From assembly GCA_021495925.1 (NCBI GenBank), contig JAKEKT010000057.1, forward strand, positions 1 to 64,000: DNA of 64,000 nt, read 5' to 3'. Both the position numbers and the translations under genes were made by a program. This stretch comes from Diplodia intermedia (Eukaryota > Ascomycota > Dothideomycetes > Botryosphaeriales > Botryosphaeriaceae). A model generated the notes under the pieces. The model was not told the DNA's origin. It worked only from the letters and a program-made list of their open reading frames with translations, and ran no database searches. The stretch's first letter is position 1. Each line of letters begins with the position of its first letter. This document shows positions 52,582 to 63,925 of the stretch, piece by piece.

Positions 52582-53502
52582 ATGGCTGAGCCGTCTGCCA
52601 CCAAGCTCGACCCCGCCGAGGAGGCGAAGGCTGGCCTTGAGCCGCAGCTCGCGAAGGACGAGACTGAGAAGGTGACGACCGGCGCCACCGAGTCCAAGGA
52701 CGACAAGGCCGCCGAGGGCGCTGGCGTCACCGACAAGGTCGCCAACGCTGCGTCCGCCACCACCTCTGCCGTCTTCTCCATGTTCGGCGGCGGCCCCAAG
52801 AAGGAAAAGAAGGAGGAGGAGGATGCCACCGACGAGCCGTCCGGGTCGTCCAAGGCCAAGAAGGCCGATGAGGTAAGTCGCCCGTCCGCGACGTCGCCCG
52901 CGCGCACAAAGAGCTGACGACTTGAGCAGGAGGAGGAGCCCGAGAACCACGAGCCCGACGTCGAGTTCAAGCCCGTCGTGCACCTGACGGAGAAGGTCGA
53001 GACTAAGACCAACGAGGAGCTGGAGGAGCAGGTCTTCAAGATGCGCGCCAAGCTCTTCAAGTTCGATCGCGAGTCGAGGGAGTGGAAGGAGCGTGGCACC
53101 GGCGACGTCCGCCTGCTCAAGCACAAGGAGAACGGCAAGACTCGCCTGGTCATGAGACGTGACAAGACGCTCAAGGTCTGCGCCAACCACTACGGTATGT
53201 GATTCTGCGGGGCTGGGGGAGTGGCGAGTGGTGGCTAACATGGGTACGCAGTCGTCCCCGACATGAAGCTGTCGCCCAACGTCGGCAGCGACCGCAGCTG
53301 GGTCTGGAACGCCGCGGCGGACGTCAGCGAAGGCGAGCCCGAGGCTCAGACGCTCGCGATCCGCTTCGCCAACGGCGAGAGTAAGTGCAAGCGCAGGCTC
53401 TGAGAGTGGGGCCCCGAGCTAACCAAGTTTCCAGACGCCAACCTTTTCAAGGAGGCCTTCATCAAGGCACAGCAGGAGAACGAGGCGCTCTTCACCGAGT
53501 AG
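52582..53502 (+). CDS. YRB1: Ran-binding protein 1 (Yrb1-type)
   Basis: Four exons, 52582..52872, 52930..53194, 53252..53380 and 53435..53502, encode 250 residues. The cytoplasmic protein binds Ran-GTP and, with RanGAP, drives GTP hydrolysis and release of nuclear transport receptors. The N-terminal 100 residues are Ala/Lys/Glu-rich. The Ran-binding domain (about 108-245) contains FKMRAKLFKFDRESREWKER, GDVRLLKHKENGKTRLVMRR, KVCANHYVVPDMKLSPNVGS and RSWVWNAAADVSEGE, all family hallmarks restored across the introns. The acidic C-terminal tail of vertebrate RanBP1 is absent; the protein ends a few residues after the domain. Confidence 0.97.
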
Positions 53503-54628
53503 ATGTCGCAGGAGGATAAAGTGCACATATGAACGAAGTCCGATAATGCCCCAACAGTACCCCATTCAAAATCATCACGCACCCATTACGACCACATGGC
53601 GGCTCCGGGCAGCAGTAGCCTCAGGCTGGATCATCCCCCTCCTCGTCATCATCATCAGCATCAACGCCCCCCGTCCCCCAAGCCTTTCCCCAGCCCGTTT
53701 TCACCACAGCCCCAAGCCTGAGTACTCATTGCGCGCGACGGAACTGGCGATCATGACTTTAATAACATTCGTTGCTGGAAAGGGAAAGGGAAGTTGGTAT
53801 GGCAGGGCCAAGCGCGCGCGCATTGGGGAAAGTAGATAGAGAAAGTCATCCGGTTTTCTATGTAGTAAACCACCACTAGAGCCAAGATACGAGATTGGAC
53901 AAAGGGCGATGCACGGTCCTGTGAAACTGTGCAACCGGCCCCAAGCGGTTGGCAAGCTGCAGGGGCATTTGGCCTCGGCGCCTGGAAGGGTTGAGTTGAT
54001 GGGCAAACAGTGGTGAAAGAGGGCTGGATGCAGCGCTTGCGTGCGTGCCATGGCTTGTCCGTGCCTAGTGATCTGCTGGCCCGTGAAGCCTTGTGCCGGC
54101 GCGTGCTTCCAAGGGATCGGCTTTTTGTGCGTGTGAGGGCTCGCTGCTCACCCGTCACCCACTGTGACCGCGCAACCATACCCCACCACAAGACTGGCGC
54201 ATTGGTTTCGAACGCGATCCCGCGCGCCTGCTGCAACCTCCGCTTCTGCTGCCCCAAGCACGGTGCGCTCTACTTCAAGCCACCTGTTTGCTCCGCCCTC
54301 AATCTAGCGGTTGCCGCAGCGCGTTGTCGATCGACGTCCACCTCACCCACGCGCGTAGCCCGTTTTCGCGCGTCGTTGGCTTGCTCCGGCGCGACCAAGG
54401 CACACCTCTCCACCCGCCGCGCACCCTCACCACCCGCCCGCGCTTCGGACACTTTCCCTCACCGACCTTCCTCCACCCGCGCATCTCCCCGAGCGCATTC
54501 ACAACCTTCGGCTGGCCACTTCAACCGCGCCGCAAAAACCCAGCAAGGACGACCTCGGAACAACGAGAGCTTCCACAAACCCAACCCCGACCAGCCACCA
54601 AGCTTTCCCGTCCTGAACCATAGCAACC
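53503..54628. other. Intergenic region
   Basis: This is the 3' flank of RanBP1 and the promoter of TAF14, with a C-rich 5' flank from about 54400. No gene was recognised. Confidence 0.6.
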
Positions 54629-56101
54629 ATGCCGGAGGTAAGTGACGTACTCTACGCAGAAGGCTTGCCAACTCCGCACCCGAGCTTCCCGTCTGCTACA
54701 CAGTGAGGGGAAAGAAGGCCTGCGGCACAGATGAGATGCAGACCAGCTGATGCGGGATGCGCAGGTTAAACGCCAGATCAAGTTCGTGACCGAGCAGCAC
54801 ATCACGTAAGTCTCTCATGCGTGTTGTCACCCGGTCACGCCGGAGCTTTCGCCCCAGCCAGCCCTCCGCCTCCGCCTCCGCCTCCGCCTCTCGAGCAGCC
54901 GCCATCTGTCTCCGTCGTCACTCCTACCGCTACCGTGACGTTTCTGGGCCGTGTTGCTTCAGATGTCGTCTCGCAGTGCGCATTTGTGAGGGTTTCAGAG
55001 ACATTGGGATGGGCTACGAGCGCGATCTGTGGCAGCTGCCCGTGGCTGTTCGGCAGCTTTGCGCACGCGCGCTTCGTGTTGCCCACCCGAAGCCACCGAG
55101 CACACAAGCATGCGCGCAGAGACCAACCCACAACTTGAGATGACGCGGAGCCGGAGGGCATGATGAGGCAGGAGGTTCTGATGTGACTGGCTCTAGAATG
55201 AGGTAGGGCTTTTTGCTGACACTGGTTGCTTCTTTGCAGGGACAAGCCCCAGCAGATGGAGGGCTTCCCGATGCGCGCGTGGAGCATTGAAATCTGGATG
55301 TTGAACGAGAACGGCGAGGAGGTGCCCGCGACGCCGTTCGAGAAGGCGACGTACCGTCTCCACCCGTCGTTCGAGAAGAGGGCTACTCAGAGTGAGTCCC
55401 CATGCTTCTGTGCTCACATCCAAGATTAGGCAAAGACGGATCTACTGAGAATACCTTTTCTTTCACAGCTGTCAAGAAGCCTCCGTTCCGCATCGAAGAG
55501 GAGGGCTGGGGTGAGTTCGAGATGCAGATCATCCTGTCTCCAGCTGGCAAGGGCGCCGATCATACAATCGACCACGACTTGAACTTCCAGACGGAGCGCT
55601 ACGAGGCGAAGCACACGATCACGTTCAAGAACCCCAAGCCCGAGCTCCTTCAGCTCTTGAAGGAATCCGGCCCCATTCCCGGCGAGGAGAACGGCGCCAG
55701 GAGCAGAAGTGCGCTCCCCAGCGCCAACTCCAAGAAGAAGAAGGACAAGGCTGTAGGTTTCGTCAAAGCCCTCACCAAGGCCGTCATTGCGCGGATCCTG
55801 TGGAAGATATCTAACCGCGGTTAAAATCAACAGGTCGACATGGAGAAGCTGGCGGATGGCCTCCAGCGCCTCGGCGAAGACGACCTCCTCCAGGTCGTCC
55901 AGATGGTCCACGACAACAAGTCAACAGACACATACACGAAGAACGACGTAGAGAGTAAGTCAATCGTCAATTGCCCGCGAGAACAAGCAACACTGACCAA
56001 AACACTCGTCAGATGGCGAGTTCCACGTCGACCTCTATACACTCCCGGACAACCTCGTCAAGATGCTCTGGGACTTCACGGCTCAAAGGACGGACTTGTG
56101 A
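54629..56101 (+). CDS. TAF14: YEATS-domain protein TAF14
   Basis: Six exons, 54629..54637, 54765..54805, 55240..55391, 55469..55752, 55834..55954 and 56013..56101, encode 231 residues. Taf14 is shared by TFIID, TFIIF, SWI/SNF, INO80 and NuA3 and reads acyl-lysine on histone H3. The YEATS domain (about residues 4-125) contains GFPMRAWSIEIWMLNENGEE, ATYRLHPSF, KKPPFRIEEEGWGEFEMQII and the DHDLNFQTERYEAKHTI segment. The C-terminal ET-interacting helical domain (about 170-231) ends TLPDNLVKMLWDFT. Exon 1 is only ATG CCG GAG. Intron 2 is 434 nt, unusually long for this window, and contains a short CCTCCG repeat (54868-54893). Confidence 0.96.
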
Positions 56102-57524
56102 ACAAGAGGGGATGGTCTGAGATAAGATTGAACTAAAAAGAGAGGAAAAAGGAAAAGGGACTAGGGAAGGAGTCCACTTTTATTTTTGCGTCCAGCAAAA
56201 AGTAGTCACGACCGGCTTATACCCCCCGCCGTAAAACAGAAACACCCCATGACCAAAACACCCAGAGAATGAGAAATGCCCCATGAGTCAAGGAAACAGA
56301 ATGGCCGAGTTGGCATCATGACATGACGTGGGATCCTTCTGCCGCTGCTACTGCTGAATGCTAGAAGGGAACAGCTAGAGATAGGATCATAGGTCTTTTG
56401 CTTTTTGCTCATCTTTGCGTTCCAGCGCCAGGGCTTCTTATTCCTTTCTCGACTCGTGTTTGGACTTGAATCTGCTTGCGTGGATGTAACGGACATTCTG
56501 GTTTGCGGAGCAGACATGCGGGACGGATGGGTGAGGGGGGAAATTTGTACGCGGATTTCCTTTGAGAACGTTTGGGAACTGGTTTCTTTCCTTTTCAGTA
56601 CTGTCAAGTGCATCTGCGATGGTGGGAGAAATGGAAAAGTTTGTGATGGTCGTGAGATTATCATACTCGTCTACATGTGGAGTGCGAGCTGATGGATTCC
56701 CGCTGCATGTTGTACGTGCTGCTTTATGTGCTGGTAAGAGCAGTGCTTAGTGAGAGTCCTTCCGCTTTGTGTTATGCTGTCTTTTTACGTTTCCTGCTTG
56801 TAATCGAACGTTGTAATGATAACGATGTCTTTTACAAAAGAACGTTTGGATTTATCTCGACACGAAAGAACGCCTAACAGATTTCTTTTCTCTCTCCCTT
56901 GAACTCCCCTCCCCTCCCCCTATCGCTTTGGTTGTACAACAGCTAAGTACGAAGGAGCAACAGACTTTCTAGTGGATAGTCAAGTTAAAGGAACCTTCAA
57001 AAGCAAGTACCTCTCGGGCTCCTGTCATCCTTGAATCATGCAACCCTCTGGTGGCCGGAAGATTATTGCGTCATTCCGTAGCGCACTTCCCCACACTCTC
57101 CCGAGGGGCCCATCCGCCCCAATTGACAGCGTGTCTTCCTCTCTCATCGCTATTCTTCTCAATACCTCTTGACGAAGCTCATCAAGGCTCTTGCATGTGA
57201 AAGTCCACCCTTCCCATCCTACCAGCGTCCTCGGCCCCTGACGACGATTGAGACCAAGATATTCCCTTCATGTCTCCAATACTGATGACAGGGGCTGATA
57301 TGAGCGCTCCTTGTTGTCTCTACTCCGTCCACAGAAAACATGTAGCATGGTAAGGCGACAACGCCGTGAGGACCCAAGTACTCAAGAGGGACAGGAAGCA
57401 AGCATCAGTCGACTACCAGGCACCGACCTGCCACCGCCAGTCACCTCCCTATATAAGGGCACCACTAAGGTGCATCTCCATCGCGCAGTGAATGTCCAAT
57501 TCACTTCAAGATTGCCTATCAATT
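56102..57524. other. Intergenic region
   Basis: This 1.42-kb AT-richer stretch lies between TAF14 and the tRNA gene. Small plus-strand frames have no recognisable features. Confidence 0.55.
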
Positions 57525-57623
57525 GGTGAGGTGGCCGAGTTGGTTATGGCGCCAGGTTAAGGTGTTAGCTTAACAAGTTTCCTGGTGGGGCAACCCGCGC
57601 GAGTTCGAGTCTCGTCCTCATCA
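57525..57623 (+). tRNA. tRNA-Leu (anticodon AAG) with a 17-nt intron
   Basis: The cloverleaf is complete. The acceptor stem GGTGAGG pairs with CCTCATC, and the discriminator is A at 57623. The D-arm is GCCGAGTTGGTTATGGC, the anticodon stem CCAGG/CCTGG, a long variable arm (GGGGCAACCC) marks a class II tRNA, and the T arm is GCGAGTTCGAGTCTCGT. The anticodon AAG is at 57559-57561 with T33 before it. The intron is 57563-57579, one base 3' of the anticodon in the usual place, and its CTTAAC can pair with GTTAAG of the anticodon loop. AAG would be read as IAG after deamination. Confidence 0.95.
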
Positions 57624-58837
57624 ACATTCTTTTTTTCTTCTCTTTTGCCATTCTTCGCTTTGGAGGGAAGTGTGGGTGGGTTGGTTGGTTGGTCGGAAGA
57701 GTTTTTTTTTTTTTGGATGGCGCCGGCGGCGAGAGTTCGGGCCGATGGCCGGACCGGACCGAGTGGTGCACTAGATTATCAGGGATGGGATTGGCTGGTT
57801 GTTCCGATGGGGTGGATTTGTATTCTCTCTTCCTCCACATGCTAGCATCGCTGATGCAGAAGTGGACGGTGGTGGTTGAGTGTGGAGTGATGGTAATGAA
57901 GGTTGAATGCGGCGGCGGCGGCGGCGGCGGCCGAGACGAAAACAAGAAGGCCTGGGGATGGTATCTCGGCCGATTGACGTTTTAGATGGTATGCAGCTTT
58001 GTGAACCACATGGCCTGTTTGGGTGGTATGGGAGAATTCGAAAGCCATGATGCTGATGGTTTTAGCGTGGAGTTGTCGACCAAAATATTGATATCTTCTT
58101 CAAGTGGGGGAGTGGGCGAGAACCGTTAGACAGTCTGTCGTGCTACAGTCATTTCATCTTGAAATCTATCGGGACTTGTAACAGCCGCTTATGTGTTGCC
58201 AGAATCGAATGTTGGATCTATTGTAGTTGAATGGCGTTGCATCTGTGTTCATAGCGCCAATTGCTATGTCAGTGGACCAAAAAACTAGTAGCTTCACTGC
58301 TTCAGTTGCAGAAGAGAAAACATAAACTTAATTCTTGAGAGAAAGGATGTCTTCATTACGTTTGAGACGAGCTGAAACCAGGCGAAAAAGGATCAGTGGC
58401 GGACCACACCAATTATAATGCCCGCATAAATCGGATAATATTGCCGACCTGCAAGTGCCCCGAACCGTACCAAATTCCCGGGAGGCAAATCGTCTGTAGA
58501 ACTGGAGGAATTCCTTGGAAGTCCTGAAATGGCCCAATCAAAATGCTCGATGAGGGTGATCAGGACCCGTGCCGCATGGCGGCGTCAACCCGCTGTGCCG
58601 TACTTCCGCGCGCTTAACTCTTGTCGTCGATACCAAGACCTGAGCATAAGCAGCATTGATACACAGTCCTGGGACCTACGATGATGGCGCAATCGGCCCC
58701 TGAGAGCCGGGTAGCTTGCCACTTAACAGCTTGCCCTTCCCCGATCTGATGCGGCGGTTCAGCGCTTGGGCTACAAAACAAACCGCAAGTCCACAGGTTG
58801 GCTTGATTCTGTCCCTACTACTGGTGGTCTCTGCACC
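57624..58837. other. Intergenic region
   Basis: After the tRNA terminator this holds a T-run (about 57702-57714), a CGG-repeat patch (about 57910-57931) and the promoter of the GH47 gene. No other gene was recognised. Confidence 0.55.
57630..57636 (+). terminator. RNA polymerase III terminator of the tRNA-Leu gene
   Basis: A run of seven T residues begins 7 nt after the tRNA 3' end, the standard Pol III stop signal. Confidence 0.85.
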
Positions 58838-61133
58838 ATGTTGCTAAGTATGCTGCTATCTCCGCGCAAGCTACTGCTGACTTGCACGTTTTTTGCCGCC
58901 GTACTTCTCATTTTCATTCGCAGCTTGCCGCCTACATACAATATACCGCTCAGCTCGATCGCGGACGGTACAGCTGAGGGGGGAGAAACGAAACCCGTGT
59001 TCATTGAATCGGATGATGGCAGGTTCCATTGGAGCCAGGCTACGCAGCGATATCCGGTAGAATCTCTGATCGCCATCCCCACGGACGTCACGGAGATTCC
59101 CCGCATACAACATGACTTCCCGCCGGAGCCGGAAGAGGCCCGGAAAGTGCGGTTGGAACGCCTTGATCAGATCAAAGCAGAGTTCATCCACGCCTGGACG
59201 GGGTACAAAGAACATGCATGGCTCAAGGACGAAGTGGCACCCATCTCCGGTGACAGCCGCGATGCCTCGGGTGGCTGGGCAGCAACCCTCGTCGACTCTC
59301 TAGGTAGCTTGATCCCAGACCTTCCCTCGCTCGCTGTTCAATCAGTGCTAACATCACCAGACACTCTCTGGATCATGGACCTCAAGCCCGACTTCGAGGA
59401 CGCCGTCGCCGCCGTCAACGCCATCGACTTCTCCACCTGCGCACTGACCGAGCTCAACGTCTTCGAAGCCACGGTCCGCCACCTCGGCGGCCTCCTGTCC
59501 GCGTACGACCTCAGCGACGGCCGGTACCCGACCTTGCTCCAGAAAGCGTGGGAGCTCGGCCACATGCTGTACGCGGCCTTCGACACGCCCAACCGGATGC
59601 CGGTGACGAGATGGAACTTCAGGGACGCGGCCGACGGCAAGCCGCAGGAGGCCTCGGACGCGGCCCTCTCGGCTGAGATTGGCTCCCTCACGCTGGAGTT
59701 CACGCGGCTGTCCCAACTGACGGGCGACGGCCGCTTTTTCGATGCCGCCCAGCGCGTCATGGATGTCTTTGATGAGCAGCAGAACCGCACGAGGCTCCCG
59801 GGGATGTGGCCTGTTGCCATCAATGCCAGGGACCTCGATTTTACGGCTTGGAACTCGTTTACCATTGGCGGCATGGCTGATTCGCTGTACGAGTATCTCC
59901 CGAAGGTAAGAGGCTTGGAGTTTATTTCGCAGTTGGTGTCAAAAAAAGAAAAAAAGAAGAAAAAAAAAGAGAGATGGAGAGAGAGGCGAGGAGAGAAACA
60001 AGCAAGCATCATCTGAAAAAAAAAAACATGAGCTCACACCGTTCCCAACAGCAACACGCCCTCCTCAACGGCGCAACCCCACAGTACCGCAAGCTCTTCG
60101 AAACCGCGGCCGCCGCGATGAAGCAACACCTCTTCTACACCCCGACGATACCCGGCGATGACGACAACAACAACAACAACGACAATCGGATCCTGATGCC
60201 CGGCGACGTCTCCACCGACGAAGCATCCGGCGTGCACCTCGATCCGCGGAACCAGCACCTGAGCTGCTTCGCCGGCGGCATGTTCGCCCTGGCGGGCAGG
60301 CTGTTCGACGACCCCGACGACGTCGACGTCGGCCGCAGGCTGACCGAGGGCTGCCTGTGGGCCCACGAGATAAGTGCGAACGGCCTGATGCCGGAGGTCA
60401 TGTACACTCTGCCGTGCGACGGCGATGGCGCCGAGGGGGGATGCGCTTGGGATGAGGAGAGATGGCTTCGCGCGGTCGAGGAACAGGCGCGCTCGGAGGA
60501 GGAGGAGGGGGAGGAGGATGCGGCGGCGGCGGCGGCGGTGGATGCGAGCACCGTTGTCCAGGAGAAGCATTTGGGCCGGGGCGTCACCAAGATCTCAGAC
60601 GCCCGGTACGTCCTCCGGTGAGTGTGACGGCGGGCATCCTCTCTCTCCCCCTCCCCCCTCTCAACCCGTTCCCAACAGAGCAGCCAGCAGCCAGCAGCCA
60701 TCCCCGAACCCAGCACCAGCACCAGCACCACACCACCAACCCACTGACTTCTCTCTCCACCTCCAGACCCGAGGCCATCGAATCCATCTTCGTCCTCCAC
60801 CGCATCACCGGCGACGACGCGCTCCGCGAGCGCGCCTGGACCGTGTTCGCCAACATCGTCCGGCTGACCAGGACGGACGTCGCGCACGCGGGGCTCGACG
60901 ACTGCGTTGCCGTTGCCGACGACGACGATCCGCCGCCCAGAAGATCCGACCGGATGGAGGCGTTCTGGCCCGCCGCCACGCTCAAGTACTTCTACCTCCT
61001 CTTCTCCGACCCGGGCGTGGTGAGCCTGGACGAGTACGTCTTCAACACCGAGGCGCATCCGTTCGGGAGGAGGGGGAAGAAGGAGACGGCGGCGGCGGCT
61101 GCATCATCATCATCGCCGTCGTCGTCACGCTGA
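58838..61133 (+). CDS. GH47 class I alpha-1,2-mannosidase
   Basis: Four exons, 58838..59303, 59361..59905, 60052..60617 and 60767..61133, encode 647 residues. It is a Ca-dependent inverting enzyme that trims alpha-1,2-mannose from N-glycans in the ER/Golgi. It is type II, with an anchor at about residues 13-30 (LLLTCTFFAAVLLIFIRSL). Family motifs are SLDTLWIMDL (created by splicing), NVFEATVRHLGGLLSAYDLS, IGGMADSLYEYLPK, RNQHLSCFAGGM, RPEAIESIFVLHRI and the terminal FNTEAHP whose Thr binds Ca. Two simple-sequence inserts (DDDNNNNNDN and a Glu/Ala run before VDAST) and a Ser-rich tail distinguish it from typical members. The first intron is 57 nt, in frame and stop-free. ATG 58838 is chosen; an in-frame ATG at 58850 also keeps the anchor. 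Confidence 0.93.
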
Positions 61134-61362
61134 AGAGGAGGGTGTGTGGTGTTGGGAGTCGAAAAAAATTGTGATGGAGAGAAAGAATGCGGGGATCCAA
61201 CGACTTGAAGAAAACATGATTGAGCAGTAACGAATAGACATTAATGCCTGAGGAATCAATATCCAGTGCGAGAAGACGCCAGAAATTTATATCTTGAACT
61301 TATCCTCGAAAACGATCCGTTGCGAAGCCAAAGGATATCTACATAGCCATCTATCTACGTAT

Positions 61363-63840
61363 CTACAACGGCGGCAGCGTCTCTCTACAAATCGGGCACT
61401 GCAGCCGGTACCGCATCCAGCCCTCCAAGCACACGCTATGGAAGATGTGTCTACACGGCGTAACCATGTACGCCCTTCTCGCCAGCAAGCCTCCGGACAG
61501 CGCCGCCGCAGCCGCGCTACCACCATCCGCATCACCACCATTGCTCAACCCGGCAGCCGGCACGACGGGGACCTCGAGGTCCTGCATGCAGATGGCGCAG
61601 TCAAACACCTTCTTCCCCTTATCCCTCGACTCGCCGGCCTTCGAAGCGGACGGGGACGAGGAGTTCGCCAGACCCGAGTCCTCGCCCGCCAGCACCTTGC
61701 CGCCGGACGGCAGACAGGCGCCTTCCTCGTCGGCGCGAAGGACGGGGTGGTAGTCGTACGCGGGGGGCACCCAGCTCTCGCGGACGAAGAACCGCGGGCC
61801 GAGATGCTCCTGGCTGAGCAGCGCGCAGACCTGCAGCCACACCCACCCCGTGAGGGCGGCGAGGAATGTGAGGTCGGGCTTGAGCAGCAGGATGTTGCCG
61901 GGGTAGGCGAAGAGGTAATAGAAGGGCAGCAGGCGCAGCACGCTCTGGCCCGCGACGTAGTCCCAGCGCAGCGCGCGCCGGCAGTTGCGCATGGCGTTGC
62001 GGTAGATCTGCGGCGTCCAGAAGGAGAAGTAGGTGAAGATGAGGAGGGTGCTGTAAGCCGCTTGCAGGGACGACGGCCACGTGGTTGCGTGCAGGGACAG
62101 GAAGACGAGGCCGAACAGCAGGAGGTAGAAGCGGAAGTAGACCGTTCCGAACCCGTAGCGCGAAGACCGTTCGTTGTCCGTGGTATTCGCATTGTTCTCG
62201 TTTTCGGCGATCTCTGCATCGACGTCTTGATCCGAAGGGACGATGATTGGCGTAGCTCCACTGTTCATGGCTTGACGAGCGGTGACCGGGAGTGGTAGCG
62301 TATCAGCTCCAGCTGCCGAAATTACCGGAACGGATGGTTGCGCTAATGGCGTCTCACTCCTGCTGCCAGGTTGGGTGGCAGCGGGCGTTGGGCGGGTAGA
62401 AGCGGCGTTGCTTCGCCTTTCCTCTCTGCTGCGCTCCGTGGATTGAACGGTCCATATTTCCTTGAGGAAGCCCATACCGAAAAAGACGGCGGACAGAAAA
62501 GCCACGTAGGCGGTGGCGAGGAGAATGAGGGTGATGGCTTCGTAGGACATGCCTACAAAGGCAAATCCTAGCAGGGTGAAGCCGTCTCCCAAAGCGAGAA
62601 GCGCAATAGTGTAGAAACTGATACGACTCCTCGTGGAAGGGGTTGAGGCCTCCTTCATCTGTCTGACCAGAAGCACCAGCTGCGAGCCAATCACCAGAGC
62701 AAATAGGATGATGTGGCGACGCGCAACGATGGCGTATGCCTCGGTCTTTGGGCCGACCAGATGCTTGCCCTCCTGCGGTGGCACGTCCGGCGGGCCGTTG
62801 GACTCTATGACAAAGCCACAGTCGGGCGAGAAGGCAACCATGGACATGACCATTTCCGGGGGCAGTTTCGGGGAAATGCGGTATGGGTTACGCAACTCAT
62901 CCTCGAAGAACTTCATGGCCAGGCCGTTACCAACGGCGGAAGACTCGAGCGGATGAAGAGGTAGCGGGTGCTGCTGTAGGTACATGACGTATTCACAGTG
63001 CGGCAAGGAGAAGAGCTCTTGCTCGCCCTCGACGACCGAGGACCACGGGCTGAAGTCGTCAATCTCGCCCGACTTCTGCTTTTCCATGGTAGCATTGAGG
63101 GTGCGGTTGAGCAGCTCCTGGCCGAGGGTGAAGGCATGTTTGGAGAGAGAGAAGTGCGGGAGAGCAAAGATGCCGTCGAACTTCTCGCTCGTCGTCGTCA
63201 GCACGATGGTGCCCGAGTCCTCGAGGTGAAAGCCGTGCAGGCGCATGTCCCACCAGTTGCCGTACGCTGTGTCTTCGCCGATGGTGACTCTTGCGACAAT
63301 GCTTCGCGCGGTTGTGTTCCAAGGCTCGCCATGGTCCTTCTCTCCAAAGTGTATCCTAATGTCGCCGGCGGCAGAGGTCACGTTGCGAGTCCATTCTTCG
63401 GAGGAGTATGTGCCATGTGGGGTGATGGCCGACAGATTGAGGTGCGGGCCGGCGTAGGTCTTGGTGGAGCGCCAGGTGCCCTGGACAAAGCCGGTGACGT
63501 TGTGGTAGACGAGCGGGCGGCGGTCGCTGCTCCCATCAATCAGGCCAACGGTGTCTTCGCCCAGGACGTAGCCGGCCTGGTCGCGGGCGCGGTCGCGGAC
63601 GGGGTCCAGCAGGTCCCAGTGGAAGCCATGGTCCTTCCTGAGCCCAGTCAGGTTCAGGCTGTGCTGGTCATCGAGCAGGCTGCCGAAAGTCGAGTTGTTC
63701 AGGGTGTCGAGGGCGTGGCGCTCGTGTTCAAGGACGCGGTCGAGCTTGCGCGAGGCGACGGGAGCCTGGGGATCGGGGCTGAGGTAGAGGAACAGGAAGA
63801 TGACCAGGAGGAAGAGGAAGGGCGGCGGACTGTTAGCCAT
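61363..63840 (-). CDS. TUL1: TUL1/DSC1-type transmembrane RING E3 ubiquitin ligase
   Basis: A single exon encodes 825 residues from the ATG at 63840. It is the catalytic subunit of the Golgi/endosomal DSC ligase, which ubiquitinates membrane proteins and, in many fungi, triggers SREBP cleavage under low oxygen. An N-terminal signal anchor (FLFLLVIFLFLYL) is followed by a lumenal region of about 350 residues with several N-glycosylation sequons. A bundle of membrane helices starts near HIILFALVIGSQLVLLV. Two cytosolic low-complexity loops are seen. The C-terminal RING has CAICMQDL, an insert of about 45 Ala/Gly-rich residues, CRHIFHSVCLEGWMRYRLQ and CPICR, ending LPPL. The RING insert is larger than usual. 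No intron is needed. Confidence 0.96.
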   Translation of the reverse strand: MANSPPPFLFLLVIFLFLYLSPDPQAPVASRKLDRVLEHERHALDTLNNSTFGSLLDDQHSLNLTGLRKDHGFHWDLLDPVRDRARDQAGYVLGEDTVGLIDGSSDRRPLVYHNVTGFVQGTWRSTKTYAGPHLNLSAITPHGTYSSEEWTRNVTSAAGDIRIHFGEKDHGEPWNTTARSIVARVTIGEDTAYGNWWDMRLHGFHLEDSGTIVLTTTSEKFDGIFALPHFSLSKHAFTLGQELLNRTLNATMEKQKSGEIDDFSPWSSVVEGEQELFSLPHCEYVMYLQQHPLPLHPLESSAVGNGLAMKFFEDELRNPYRISPKLPPEMVMSMVAFSPDCGFVIESNGPPDVPPQEGKHLVGPKTEAYAIVARRHIILFALVIGSQLVLLVRQMKEASTPSTRSRISFYTIALLALGDGFTLLGFAFVGMSYEAITLILLATAYVAFLSAVFFGMGFLKEIWTVQSTERSREERRSNAASTRPTPAATQPGSRSETPLAQPSVPVISAAGADTLPLPVTARQAMNSGATPIIVPSDQDVDAEIAENENNANTTDNERSSRYGFGTVYFRFYLLLFGLVFLSLHATTWPSSLQAAYSTLLIFTYFSFWTPQIYRNAMRNCRRALRWDYVAGQSVLRLLPFYYLFAYPGNILLLKPDLTFLAALTGWVWLQVCALLSQEHLGPRFFVRESWVPPAYDYHPVLRADEEGACLPSGGKVLAGEDSGLANSSSPSASKAGESRDKGKKVFDCAICMQDLEVPVVPAAGLSNGGDADGGSAAAAALSGGLLARRAYMVTPCRHIFHSVCLEGWMRYRLQCPICRETLPPL

Positions 63841-63887
63841 GTAGGGGTCGGTGGGGCGCAGAGTGCTCCATATGAGCAGCGGTGCGT

Positions 63888-63925
63888 GGGAGTGGAGGTG
63901 GAGGTGGAGGCGGAGGCGGAGCGGA
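63888..63925. repeat. GGTGGA/GGCGGA hexamer-like repeat
   Basis: A short run of imperfect GGAGGTGGAGGCGGA units lies about 50-85 bp upstream of the TUL1 start codon, probably in its 5' untranslated region or promoter. Confidence 0.75.
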
